Position numbers and translations under genes: made by a program. The notes beneath the pieces are model-generated. The model did not search any database, had not been told where the DNA came from, and saw only the letters and a program-made list of their open reading frames with translations. From Desulfobacula sp. (GTDB lineage Bacteria; Desulfobacterota; Desulfobacteria; Desulfobacterales; Desulfobacteraceae), in the NCBI GenBank assembly GCA_011390085.1, contig JAABTB010000126.1, forward strand, positions 1-6,728: a stretch of DNA of 6,728 nt, in the 5' to 3' direction. Below are positions 1 through 6,587 of the stretch, in pieces. Position 1 is the stretch's first letter, and the number at the start of each line of letters is the position of its first letter.

Positions 1-1403
1 ATCCCGAGATAATCCGCCTGTTCCTGGGTCAGTCGGGTTAAGGAAACGGAAAGATTTTTCAGATGGAGCCTGGCCACTTCTTCGTCCAATTCCTTGGGCA
101 GGGTATAGACCTTGATCTCAAGGTTTTCCTTTGCCAGTTTGATCTGGGCCAGGGTCTGGTTTGAGAAGCTGTTGCTCATGACAAAGCTCGGGTGGCCTGT
201 GGCGCAGCCCAGATTCACCAGCCTGCCCTCGGCCAGTACAATGACGGCCTTTCCCGAAGGCAATACCCATTTGTCCACCTGGGGTCTGATATTAATTTTA
301 ACGGCTTTGGGATGCTGATTCAGATAGCTCATTTCGATTTCATTATCAAAATGACCGATATTGCAGATAATGGATTCGTTCTTCATCTGTTCGATATGCT
401 CGCCCCGGATAACCCGGTAACTGCCGGTGGCGGTCACAAAGACATCTCCATGGGGGGCGGCCTCTTCCATAGTGACCACCCGGAATCCTTCCATGGCGGC
501 CTGGAGGGCGCAGATGGGATCGATTTCCGTCACCCAGACAATGGCGCCATAGCCCCTCATGGAGGCGGCGCATCCCTTTCCCACATCCCCATACCCGGCA
601 ATCACGACGGTTTTCCCGGCCAGCATGATGTCGGTGGCTCTTTTGATGCCGTCGGCAAGGGATTCCCGGCAGCCGTAAAGATTGTCAAATTTGGATTTGG
701 TCACGGAATCATTGACATTGATGGCTGGGAAAAGCAGTTCCTTTTTTTCAGCCAGTTGATACAGCCTGTGAACTCCGGTTGTGGTCTCCTCTGATACACC
801 GCGGATTTTTTTGGCGATGCGGGTCCATTTCTGAGGAGCTTGTTCATAATCCATCCGGATCCGATCCATGAGGCATTTTTCATCCATGCTGTGGGTTGGT
901 TTTTCCAGCAGAGAAGGGTCTTTTTCCACTTTGACCCCCTGGTGGACATAAAGGGTGGCATCCCCGCCGTCATCCACAATCAGATCCGGTCCGGACCCAT
1001 CGGGCCAGATCAGGGCCTGTTCCGTACACCACCAGAACTCATCCAGGGTTTCTCCCTTCCAGGCAAACACGGCTGCGCTTCCTTTGTCGGCAATGGCTGC
1101 CGCTGCATGGTCCTGGGTGGAAAAAATATTGCAGGAAGCCCACCGGATATCAGCCCCCAGTTCGTACAAGGTATCGATCAGCATAGCGGTCTGGATGGTC
1201 ATGTGCAGGCTGCCGGTTATTTTCAGACCCTTCAGCGGTTTTTCAGGCCCGTATTTTTCCCGGATGGCCATGAGTCCCGGCATTTCTTTTTCAGAAAGCT
1301 GCATGTCTTTGTGCCCTTCTTCAGCCAGGGAAATATCCTTGATCTTGTATTTCAGATCAAGGTCAAGATTAAGAAAAGGACGGTCTTTATCTAATTTTGT
1401 CAT
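1..1403 (-). CDS. ahcY: S-adenosylhomocysteine hydrolase (adenosylhomocysteinase), C-terminus cut by window edge
   Basis: This cytosolic NAD-dependent enzyme reversibly splits S-adenosylhomocysteine into homocysteine and adenosine, clearing the by-product that inhibits methyltransferases. I translated 467 codons without a stop or frameshift. Recognisable blocks are [14 protein letters not shown] (~66-79, active-site His67), [16 protein letters not shown] (~90-105), VDDGGDAT (~143-150), SEETTTGVH (~204-212), [12 protein letters not shown] (~236-247, Lys236 and Asp240 matching the catalytic Lys/Asp), the NAD-binding loop GYGDVGKG (270-277), CNIGHFDNE (~347-355) and [14 protein letters not shown] (~403-416). 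About 40 extra residues between DDGGD and SEETTTGVH mark the long bacterial/plant form rather than the shorter mammalian one. The frame ends in QADYLG, where the family normally continues for roughly 15 residues to a KPDHYRY-like tail that contributes to NAD binding, so the truncation is due to the window. The ATG at 1403 has AAGGAG eight bases upstream. The gene lies downstream of metK on the same strand but has its own promoter. Confidence 0.97.
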   Translation of the reverse strand, partial: MTKLDKDRPFLNLDLDLKYKIKDISLAEEGHKDMQLSEKEMPGLMAIREKYGPEKPLKGLKITGSLHMTIQTAMLIDTLYELGADIRWASCNIFSTQDHAAAAIADKGSAAVFAWKGETLDEFWWCTEQALIWPDGSGPDLIVDDGGDATLYVHQGVKVEKDPSLLEKPTHSMDEKCLMDRIRMDYEQAPQKWTRIAKKIRGVSEETTTGVHRLYQLAEKKELLFPAINVNDSVTKSKFDNLYGCRESLADGIKRATDIMLAGKTVVIAGYGDVGKGCAASMRGYGAIVWVTEIDPICALQAAMEGFRVVTMEEAAPHGDVFVTATGSYRVIRGEHIEQMKNESIICNIGHFDNEIEMSYLNQHPKAVKINIRPQVDKWVLPSGKAVIVLAEGRLVNLGCATGHPSFVMSNSFSNQTLAQIKLAKENLEIKVYTLPKELDEEVARLHLKNLSVSLTRLTQEQADYLG

Positions 1404-1411
1404 TGAGAAAA

Positions 1412-1417
1412 CTCCTT
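1412..1417 (-). promoter_or_regulatory. Ribosome binding site of ahcY
   Basis: On the minus strand AAGGAG lies eight bases before the ATG at 1403-1401. It is a strong Shine-Dalgarno match and supports this ATG, which also begins the conserved part of the protein. Confidence 0.8.
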
Positions 1418-1432
1418 ATGGGATAATTGTTA

Positions 1433-1458
1433 AACATATCAAAATATGTTGATGTGTT
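1433..1458. promoter_or_regulatory. Imperfect palindrome, candidate operator in the ahcY leader
   Basis: Arms AACATATCAA and TTGATGTGTT are separated by six bases (AATATG). Nine of the ten arm positions are complementary; the exception is 1437/1454. A tighter inverted repeat, AACATAT-CAAA-ATATGTT, is nested at 1433-1450. The site begins just downstream of the predicted ahcY transcription start near 1460, where a bound repressor would block initiation or early elongation. The ATCAA-n6-TTGAT shape and size fit an ArsR-type dimer site. SahR, an ArsR-family regulator of methionine-cycle genes in Proteobacteria, is a plausible binder, but I cannot confirm a match to its motif. It could instead act as an RNA hairpin in the leader. 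Confidence 0.45.
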
Positions 1459-1466
1459 GTTTAAAC

Positions 1467-1495
1467 AAAATACAGGTAGCCGACAAGCATGTCAA
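1467..1495 (-). promoter_or_regulatory. Sigma-70 type promoter of ahcY
   Basis: On the minus strand a perfect -35 box TTGACA (1490-1495) is followed, after exactly 17 bases, by a -10 box TATTTT (1467-1472). Transcription would start near 1460, giving a leader of about 57 nt. The promoter lies directly after the metK terminator, so ahcY can be expressed independently of metK. Confidence 0.7.
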
Positions 1496-1499
1496 TATA

Positions 1500-1543
1500 A
1501 AAAGCCGACCGGACGTAAATAACTTTACGTCCGGTCGGCTTTT
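1500..1543 (-). terminator. Rho-independent terminator after metK
   Basis: This is a perfect inverted repeat with two 20-base arms (1500-1519 and 1524-1543) around a four-base loop, with a GC-rich core (GCCGACCGGACG). Read on the minus strand, the stem ends in GGC followed by TTTTTATATT, a proper U-tract. It sits 24 bases after the metK stop. On the plus strand the T-run is only four bases and then G-rich, so termination should mainly serve metK. Confidence 0.88.
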
Positions 1544-1567
1544 AGGGGTATAGTTTCGGGAAAAAGC

Positions 1568-2740
1568 CTATAATCCGGCAAGGTCCCTTATTTCATCTGC
1601 CCGATCGGTTCTTTCCCAGTAAAAATCCGGGTCTTTTCTTCCGAAATGACCGTAAGCAGATGTTTTCCGATAAATCGGGCGCAGGAGGTTGAGGGTTTGA
1701 ATAATGGCTGCAGGTCGCAGGTCAAAGATCTCCCGGACAATTTCAACTGCCCTTGACTCCGGTATTTTCCCGGTTCCCATGAAATCCACCAGAAGGGAAA
1801 CCGGCTGGGCAACACCGATGGCATAGGCCACCTGGACCTCGCATTTGTCTGCTATGCCGGAAGCCACAAGGTTTTTCGCCACATACCGCCCCATATAGGA
1901 AGCGCTTCTGTCCACCTTTGACGGATCCTTGCCGGAAAAACATCCGCCGCCGTGGCTTCCCTGGCCGCCATAGGTATCCACAATGATCTTCCGGCCCGTA
2001 ACCCCGCAGTCTCCCATGGGACCGCCAATGACAAAACGGCCCGTGGGGTTGATGAAAAATTTGGTATCCCCGTCCATCATGTCTTCGGGAATGACTTTTT
2101 TGATGACTTCCTTGATGATGGCTACCTTTAAATCATCATAGGATATGTCCGGAGAATGCTGGGTTGAAACCACAACCGTGTCCACTCTTGTGGGTTTTCC
2201 GTTTATATATTCAATGGTGACCTGGGATTTTCCGTCCGGTCTGATGAAATCCAAAGCCCCGTTTTTTCTGACCTGGGCCAGCCGTTTGGTGAGGTTGTGG
2301 GCATAAACAATGGGCATGGGCATGAGCTCCGGTGTTTCATTGGAGGCAAATCCGAACATCAGGCCCTGGTCTCCGGCGCCCTGCTCTTTATACAGGCCGG
2401 ACCCCTCATCCACACCGACGGCAATGTCGGCGGACTGCTGATCAATACTGGTAATGACGGAACAGGTCTGCCAGTCAAATCCCATGCTTGATGAATTGTA
2501 TCCGATATCTTTGATGGTATTCCTCACCACACTGGGGATATCCACGTAGCAATCCGTTGTAATCTCCCCTGCCACCATGGCAAGGCCTGTGGTGACCAGC
2601 GTTTCGCAGGCAACCCTGCATTTTTTATCCTCGGCCATGATGGCGTCAAGGATACTGTCGGAAATGGCATCGGCAACCTTATCGGGATGGCCCTCGGTTA
2701 CGGATTCGGATGTAAACATGAAAGATTGTTTTTCTGACAT
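1568..2740 (-). CDS. metK: S-adenosylmethionine synthase (methionine adenosyltransferase)
   Basis: The enzyme makes S-adenosylmethionine from methionine and ATP, releasing phosphate and pyrophosphate; family members are cytosolic homotetramers using Mg2+ and K+. The product is 390 residues, close to the usual ~385-395. Visible motifs are [19 protein letters not shown] (~10-28; His18 and Asp20 of the ATP/metal site), ACET (~44-47), the signature GAGDQG (121-126) preceded by the mobile-loop region (~100-120), [30 protein letters not shown] (~230-259), the phosphate-binding [16 protein letters not shown] (~264-279) and TSAYGHFGR (~360-368). [10 protein letters not shown], where many enzymes have HGGGAFSGKD, is a familiar variant rather than a defect. 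The ATG at 2740 has AAGGAG seven bases upstream. A strong terminator follows the gene, so it is probably monocistronic, with ahcY next on the same strand under its own promoter. I see no SAM riboswitch in the leader. Confidence 0.98.
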   Translation of the reverse strand: MSEKQSFMFTSESVTEGHPDKVADAISDSILDAIMAEDKKCRVACETLVTTGLAMVAGEITTDCYVDIPSVVRNTIKDIGYNSSSMGFDWQTCSVITSIDQQSADIAVGVDEGSGLYKEQGAGDQGLMFGFASNETPELMPMPIVYAHNLTKRLAQVRKNGALDFIRPDGKSQVTIEYINGKPTRVDTVVVSTQHSPDISYDDLKVAIIKEVIKKVIPEDMMDGDTKFFINPTGRFVIGGPMGDCGVTGRKIIVDTYGGQGSHGGGCFSGKDPSKVDRSASYMGRYVAKNLVASGIADKCEVQVAYAIGVAQPVSLLVDFMGTGKIPESRAVEIVREIFDLRPAAIIQTLNLLRPIYRKTSAYGHFGRKDPDFYWERTDRADEIRDLAGL

Positions 2741-2747
2741 TATAACG

Positions 2748-2753
2748 CTCCTT
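2748..2753 (-). promoter_or_regulatory. Ribosome binding site of metK
   Basis: AAGGAG on the minus strand lies seven bases upstream of the ATG at 2740-2738. It agrees with the conserved MetK N-terminus. Confidence 0.8.
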
Positions 2754-2766
2754 TTATATTGGAATA

Positions 2767-2786
2767 ATACTATTCATAAACAGTAT
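2767..2786. promoter_or_regulatory. Imperfect palindrome in the metK leader, possible operator
   Basis: ATACTATTCA faces TAAACAGTAT; eight of ten positions pair. It lies between the candidate metK promoter and the ribosome binding site. CTATTCATAA within it (2770-2779) recurs as an exact direct repeat at 2804-2813, overlapping the candidate -10 box. It does not resemble the palindrome before ahcY. The region is very AT-rich, so chance similarity is a real possibility. Confidence 0.22.
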
Positions 2787-2806
2787 ATTTTTATTAAAGA
2801 TGGCTA

Positions 2807-2835
2807 TTCATAATTTTTTATTTTGTTTTTGTCAA
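2807..2835 (-). promoter_or_regulatory. Candidate sigma-70 promoter of metK
   Basis: On the minus strand TTGACA (2830-2835) is followed after 17 A-rich bases by TATGAA (2807-2812). The -35 is perfect and the -10 is moderate (4 of 6). The start would be near 2800, giving a ~60 nt leader. The A-rich spacer may favour bending or melting. Confidence 0.5.
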
Positions 2836-2884
2836 TCTTGTGCCCAGACTGAATCGCATTTTTATTCTCAACATCATAATTTGC

Positions 2885-2911
2885 TTGACAATTTTTCCGG
2901 AATTTTATCTT
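2885..2911 (+). promoter_or_regulatory. Candidate promoter of the PfkB kinase gene
   Basis: TTGACA (2885-2890) is followed after 15 bases by TATCTT (2906-2911). The spacing is shorter than ideal; the 17-base alternative (TCTTTT) is a poorer hexamer. It points toward the kinase, away from the candidate metK promoter, with about 49 bases between the two -35 boxes. An inverted repeat TTATC-TTTT-GATAA (2905-2918) overlaps the -10. Confidence 0.4.
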
Positions 2912-2945
2912 TTGATAAGGTTTACCATAACCATTTACCTCTTCC

Positions 2946-2950
2946 TGGAG
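2946..2950 (+). promoter_or_regulatory. Ribosome binding site that fixes the PfkB kinase start
   Basis: TGGAG lies five bases before the ATG at 2956. The frame stays open upstream to an ATG at 2800, but that stretch is AT-rich, encodes no conserved sequence and holds the promoter elements. The ATG at 2956 is therefore preferred. Confidence 0.65.
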
Positions 2951-2955
2951 ACACC

Positions 2956-3936
2956 ATGCCCCCAACAAAACGCACCAGAATTACCGGGATCGGTTCAGCC
3001 CTGGTGGATATTTTAATCAACGAATCCGACGAATTTTTAAAGACCCTTCAGAAGGAAAAAGGAGGCATGACCCTTGTAAACGATGAGGACATCACCCATA
3101 TCCTGGCCGCATCCCCTCAAAAAACCCTTGTGGTTCCGGGCGGTGCCGCCTGCAATACCATTGTGGGGGTTGCAAATCTTGGCGGTGAGGCCAGATTCAT
3201 CGGCCGGAGGGGAAACGATGCCTTTGGTAAGGCCTTTGAGAAACAACTCATCAAAGGCAGGGTTGAACCCCTGATTTCCGTTTCAGATTCTCCCACCGGG
3301 AAAGTTCTGTCCGTGATCACACCCGATGCCCAGCGATCCATGTTTACCTTTCTTGGCGCTTCCACAGAGCTTGATCCTGAATCCATCACGGACGGCCTGT
3401 TTAAAGAAACGGCCATTTCCATGATCGAAGGATATCTCCTCTTTAACCGGACATTGATGCAGGCGGCCCTGAAGGCGGCAAAGGAGTCCGGTTCCCTGAT
3501 TGCCCTGGATCTTGCCAGTTTTGAAGTGGTGAACGCATCACGGGATATTCTTTTTGACCTGGTCCGGGACTATGTCGATATCCTCATCGCCAACGAAGAT
3601 GAGGCAAGGGCCTATACCGGATTTGAGGATGAAGAAAAAGCCGTTGAGGCCCTGTCCCGGCATGTGACCTATGCCGTCCTGAAGGTGGGGGCCAGGGGCA
3701 GCTACGTCTCATATCAGAACCACATCATCAAAATTCCGGTCCAGAAAGGCCTGCCTCCCGTTGATACCACAGGGGCAGGAGACCTCTGGGCCGCAGGCTT
3801 CCTCTTTGGCATCGCCCATGGGTTTTCCATTGAAAAAAGCGGCCGGATTGCATCGGCCTGCGGCTATGAAGTCTGCCAAGTCATGGGCGCCCAGATCCCG
3901 GAAGAGGCCTGGCTCAGAATCAGAAAATTAATCTGA
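2956..3936 (+). CDS. PfkB/ribokinase-family carbohydrate kinase, probable adenosine kinase
   Basis: The product is 326 residues, normal for this family of ATP-dependent sugar and nucleoside kinases. It opens with the family's first strand (ITGIGSALVDIL, ~9-20), followed by VVPGGAACNTIVGVANLGGEARFIGRRGNDAFG (~59-91, the PfkB N-terminal signature with the substrate-binding GG and Asn67), the lid segment (~108-135), ALDLASFEVV (~183-192), IANEDEARAYTG (~211-222, including the NxxE-type motif NEDE), VLKVGARGSY (~241-250) and the C-terminal signature PPVDTTGAGDLWAAGFL (~267-283). Asp276 of GAGD should be the catalytic base and the glycines the anion hole. The GIGSALVDIL opening and overall pattern resemble bacterial adenosine-kinase-like members, and divergence from metK and ahcY makes adenosine an attractive substrate: phosphorylation to AMP would remove the AhcY product. 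Substrate cannot be read from motifs alone; ribose, fructose or other nucleosides remain possible. I assign the family firmly and the substrate tentatively. Confidence 0.9.
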   Translation: MPPTKRTRITGIGSALVDILINESDEFLKTLQKEKGGMTLVNDEDITHILAASPQKTLVVPGGAACNTIVGVANLGGEARFIGRRGNDAFGKAFEKQLIKGRVEPLISVSDSPTGKVLSVITPDAQRSMFTFLGASTELDPESITDGLFKETAISMIEGYLLFNRTLMQAALKAAKESGSLIALDLASFEVVNASRDILFDLVRDYVDILIANEDEARAYTGFEDEEKAVEALSRHVTYAVLKVGARGSYVSYQNHIIKIPVQKGLPPVDTTGAGDLWAAGFLFGIAHGFSIEKSGRIASACGYEVCQVMGAQIPEEAWLRIRKLI

Positions 3937-3942
3937 GCCAGG
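3908..3942. repeat. Perfect hairpin spanning the PfkB kinase stop codon
   Basis: CCTGGCTCAGA (3908-3918) and TCTGAGCCAGG (3932-3942) form an 11-bp perfect stem with a 13-base AT-rich loop. The TGA stop (3934-3936) lies in the descending arm. No T-run follows on either strand, so it is not a classical intrinsic terminator. It may act as a 3'-end stability element or an attenuated bidirectional terminator between the convergent kinase and lon genes. Confidence 0.6.
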
Positions 3943-3954
3943 ATCATGGGCACC

Positions 3955-3983
3955 CGGTTTTATAGGCTGTAAAAAGAAAACCG
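3955..3983. repeat. Weak inverted repeat between the convergent genes
   Basis: CGGTTTT (3955-3961) pairs with AAAACCG (3977-3983) across a 15-base loop, immediately beyond the lon stop. A competing pairing, TAGGC (3963-3967) with GCCTA (3983-3987), overlaps it. Neither has a U-tract after the stem. It may assist termination of lon, but evidence is thin. Confidence 0.3.
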
Positions 3984-3984
3984 C

Positions 3985-6393
3985 CTAGGATCCATTCCGT
4001 CCATTAAAAACCACCTTGAACACATCTTTGTATTTTTCCGCAAAATGGAAGGTGATCCCTTCCTTGATATGTTCCGGGAGCATTTTAAATTCAGGTTTGC
4101 ACCCCTCGGGCAGGATAATCTCATTAATGCCGGACCTGCGGGCCGCAATGATTTTCTCTTTGATCCCGCCCACGGGCAGCACCTCCCCGGTCAGGGTAAT
4201 CTCTCCGGTCATGGCCAGGGGACGGGTGATAGTCTTTTTCGTGGCAAGGGAAACAATGGCCGTTGCCATAGTCACCCCGGCGCTGGGGCCATCCTTGGGG
4301 GTGGCTCCCTCGGGCACATGAATGTGGATAAAGGCCTTGTCAAAATAATTTTTATTGATTTTAAATTCCCCCAGATTTGCCCGGACAAAGCTGTAGGCAA
4401 TGCCGGCAGACTCCTGCATGACATCCCCGAGCTTTCCGGTGAGTTTGACACCGGCGGATTTGTCATGCACCCGCACCGCCTCAATGGGAAGGGTTGCCCC
4501 GCCGAGCTGGGTCCAGGCAAGGCCTGTGACCACGCCCACACCGGACATCTGACGTTCATGTTTGAAAATCGGGGGCCCCAGGTATTTTTCCAGGGATTTG
4601 ATATTGACCATGACCTTTTTTTTGCCTTCCTTCAATATGGTCACAATACTTTTCCGGATGATCTTGTTCAACAGCTTTTCAAGGGTCCTGACCCCGGCTT
4701 CCCTGGCATAACCTTCAATGAGGTAGCGGATGGTGGGGTCAGTGATGGTGATGACCCTGGAGGTCAGGTTATTGCGCTTCAGGAGTTTAGGCCAGAGATG
4801 CTTCCTGGCGATTTCCATTTTTTCCTCGGTAATATAGCCGGACAGGTTGATCCGGTCCATCCGGTCCAGGAGCGGCGGCGGAATGGTATCAAGCTGGTTG
4901 GCCGTACAGATGAACAAGACCTTGGAAAGGTCGATGCGAAGATCCAGGTAATGGTCCAAAAATTCGGCATTCTGTTCCGGGTCAAGGACTTCCAGCAGAG
5001 CCGAGGCCGGGTCCCCCTGGTAGGACATGCCGATCTTGTCCACCTCATCCAGCATGATGACGGGGTTGGCCACCTTGGAATCTTTCAAAGCCTGGACCAT
5101 TTTGCCCGGCAAAGCTCCCACATAGGTTCTCCGGTGGCCCTTGATTTCGGCTTCATCCCGCATGCCGCCCAGGCTGAACCGGTAGAATTTCCGTCCCAGG
5201 GCCTCGGCAATGGATTTTCCGATAGAAGTTTTTCCCACGCCCGGAGGGCCCACAAAAAGGATGATGGAACCGGAAATATCCTTTTTATATATACCGGCGG
5301 CAAAAAATTCGATAATCCTTTCCTTGACGTCGGACAAACCTGCATGATCCCGGTCCAGGACTTCCTCGGCCCGCTTGATATCAATATTGTCCTCGGAATG
5401 GACCCCCCAGGGAAAAGAGGTGATCCAATCCAGATAATTCCGGGTGACCCCGTATTCAGATGATCCTGTTTCCAGAACGGACAGCTTTTCGATTTCTTCT
5501 TCAAACCGCTTGACCACATGCTCCGGGGGTTTTAAAGCCGCAAACCGCTCCTTGAATTTATCCACATCCGAGGTCTTGTCATCCTTTTGCAGACCCAGTT
5601 CCTTCTGGATGGCCTTGAGCTGTTCTTTCAGGAAAAATTTGCGTTTATTGTCATCCACCTGGATATTGATATCCTGCTGGATCTTGGTCTGAAGCTTGGC
5701 AATCTCGATTTCCTTTGTCAGGAGCAGCATGACTTTTTTCATTCTTTCAATGACGGACGGCAGTTCCAGGACCTCCTGGAGATCATCCCCCGACGCCGTA
5801 GTGATGCCGGCGGCAAAATCCGTCAGGGGAGAAGGCTGATCCGGGCTGAACATACCCAGATACTGCCGGACTTCTTCGGAATAGAGCGGGTTCAGCGAAA
5901 GCAATTGTTTGATGGCATTAATGATGGCAATGGCATAGGCCTTAAGCTCATCTTCATTTTCCTTCAGTTTTTCAAAATATTCCACCTGGACCACAAAGGG
6001 AGGCTTGTCCGACAGAAACCGGATGATGCGGAACCGCTCAAGCCCCTGGGCAATAAACTGGATATTGCCCTGGATATCGACGATGTTCATCATCCGGACA
6101 ATACATCCCACCTTGGGAAAATCATCCTTGTAAACATATTGCCCCTTGACCTCTCTGAGGTAGGCCAGGCCCAGAAGATTTTTACCGTCCTTGGACGCCT
6201 TTGTCAGGGTTTCTTCCCATCTTGTCTTGTTGACCATCAAGGGTTGAATCTGGGCCGGCAGATGGGGTCTGCCCGTGATGGGGATAAGATACAACACCTC
6301 TGGTTTTGTAACCTGTTGAACCAGTTGACCTTCTTTGCTTTCAGTTTCTTCTTCTACTATTTCCGGTGTGATGGGATTGTTATCATCGGTCAT
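3985..6393 (-). CDS. lon: ATP-dependent Lon protease (LonA type)
   Basis: Lon is a cytosolic homohexameric AAA+ serine protease that unfolds and degrades misfolded proteins and selected regulators. The product is 802 residues, typical of bacterial LonA (~780-820). Order: acidic N-terminal tail (~10-21); LON substrate-binding domain (~33-225, from VLYLIPITGRPHLPAQIQPL); helical/coiled-coil linker (~225-305, including RKFFLKEQLKAIQKELG); AAA+ module with Walker A GPPGVGKTS (382-390), YVGALPGKMVQ (~424-434), Walker B VIMLDE (445-450), sensor-1 TANQLD (~497-502), LLDRMD with the likely arginine finger (~508-513) and sensor-2 REAGVRTLE (~564-572); then the protease domain from GVVTGLAWT (~620). 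Its catalytic dyad is Ser704 in KDGPSAGVTM and Lys745 in GGIKEK. All expected residues are present. The full-length LON domain and lack of membrane segments exclude LonB. The ATG at 6393 follows GAGGTGAT. It is convergent with the kinase gene and appears to be a single-gene unit. Confidence 0.98.
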   Translation of the reverse strand: MTDDNNPITPEIVEEETESKEGQLVQQVTKPEVLYLIPITGRPHLPAQIQPLMVNKTRWEETLTKASKDGKNLLGLAYLREVKGQYVYKDDFPKVGCIVRMMNIVDIQGNIQFIAQGLERFRIIRFLSDKPPFVVQVEYFEKLKENEDELKAYAIAIINAIKQLLSLNPLYSEEVRQYLGMFSPDQPSPLTDFAAGITTASGDDLQEVLELPSVIERMKKVMLLLTKEIEIAKLQTKIQQDINIQVDDNKRKFFLKEQLKAIQKELGLQKDDKTSDVDKFKERFAALKPPEHVVKRFEEEIEKLSVLETGSSEYGVTRNYLDWITSFPWGVHSEDNIDIKRAEEVLDRDHAGLSDVKERIIEFFAAGIYKKDISGSIILFVGPPGVGKTSIGKSIAEALGRKFYRFSLGGMRDEAEIKGHRRTYVGALPGKMVQALKDSKVANPVIMLDEVDKIGMSYQGDPASALLEVLDPEQNAEFLDHYLDLRIDLSKVLFICTANQLDTIPPPLLDRMDRINLSGYITEEKMEIARKHLWPKLLKRNNLTSRVITITDPTIRYLIEGYAREAGVRTLEKLLNKIIRKSIVTILKEGKKKVMVNIKSLEKYLGPPIFKHERQMSGVGVVTGLAWTQLGGATLPIEAVRVHDKSAGVKLTGKLGDVMQESAGIAYSFVRANLGEFKINKNYFDKAFIHIHVPEGATPKDGPSAGVTMATAIVSLATKKTITRPLAMTGEITLTGEVLPVGGIKEKIIAARRSGINEIILPEGCKPEFKMLPEHIKEGITFHFAEKYKDVFKVVFNGRNGS

Positions 6394-6395
6394 GA

Positions 6396-6403
6396 ATCAC
6401 CTC
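6396..6403 (-). promoter_or_regulatory. Ribosome binding site of lon
   Basis: GAGGTGAT on the minus strand matches the 16S anti-Shine-Dalgarno end over eight bases. Its GAGG core is six bases before the ATG at 6393-6391. Confidence 0.75.
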
Positions 6404-6445
6404 GTCGGTAAGATTATAAATTATATTCAGAATAAAGCTGACCCT

Positions 6446-6473
6446 ATTATAAGGTTGATTTTTCTTCTGACAA
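6446..6473 (-). promoter_or_regulatory. Sigma-70 type promoter of lon
   Basis: On the minus strand TTGTCA (6468-6473) is followed after 16 bases by a perfect TATAAT (6446-6451). Transcription would begin near 6439, leaving a ~45 nt AT-rich leader. I see neither a sigma-32 type CTTGAAA/CCCCAT pair in the right orientation nor a CIRCE element, so the visible signal is for basal rather than heat-shock expression. Confidence 0.75.
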
Positions 6474-6587
6474 CTTAAAAAAACACCGTCACCGGTTTAG
6501 GATTCTCTTTTTCACACCTTGAATTTTTCCCATCGCTCTTGTCAATTTAAATAAATCCGGTATTGGAAGGCCTATGAAGGATGCTTT
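6474..6587. other. AT-rich intergenic stretch upstream of lon
   Basis: This stretch lies between the lon promoter and the possible gene start at 6588. I see no RNA gene, strong hairpin or long repeat. A weak plus-strand promoter-like pair, TTGTCA (6539-6544) with TATTGG 16 bases later (6561-6566), could serve the edge frame. A direct repeat TATGAAGGA begins at 6573 and recurs at 6587. Confidence 0.4.

Noticed and set aside
192..1394. Long plus-strand open frames (192-794, 840-1394, 955-1452) opposite ahcY
   Set aside because: They lie antisense to a continuous, motif-complete AhcY reading frame and their translations show no family pattern.
1404..1466. SAH riboswitch in the ahcY leader
   Set aside because: The predicted leader is only about 57 nt and AT-rich. 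I cannot find the GC-rich conserved core or pseudoknot expected of SAH riboswitches.
2741..2806. SAM-responsive riboswitch before metK
   Set aside because: The leader is about 60 nt, AT-rich and lacks a recognisable SAM riboswitch core or a terminator/antiterminator arrangement.
2800..2955. A 52-residue N-terminal extension of the PfkB kinase from an ATG at 2800
   Set aside because: The stretch is AT-rich, has no good ribosome binding site and overlaps promoter elements. The ATG at 2956 has TGGAG at the right distance and begins a protein of normal family length.
4045..5463. A 472-codon open frame on the plus strand opposite lon
   Set aside because: It is fully antisense to an intact Lon with every expected motif. 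Its translation is Gly/His/Phe-rich with no recognisable domain, as expected for the complement of a coding strand with strong codon bias.
5587..6411. A 274-codon plus-strand open frame opposite the N-terminal part of lon
   Set aside because: It is the antisense shadow of the Lon N-terminal domain, with no ribosome binding site or recognisable motif that would support it.
6519..6536. CTTGAA...CCCAT resembling a sigma-32 heat-shock promoter near lon
   Set aside because: It is on the plus strand, facing away from lon, and the spacing between the two parts is far too short.
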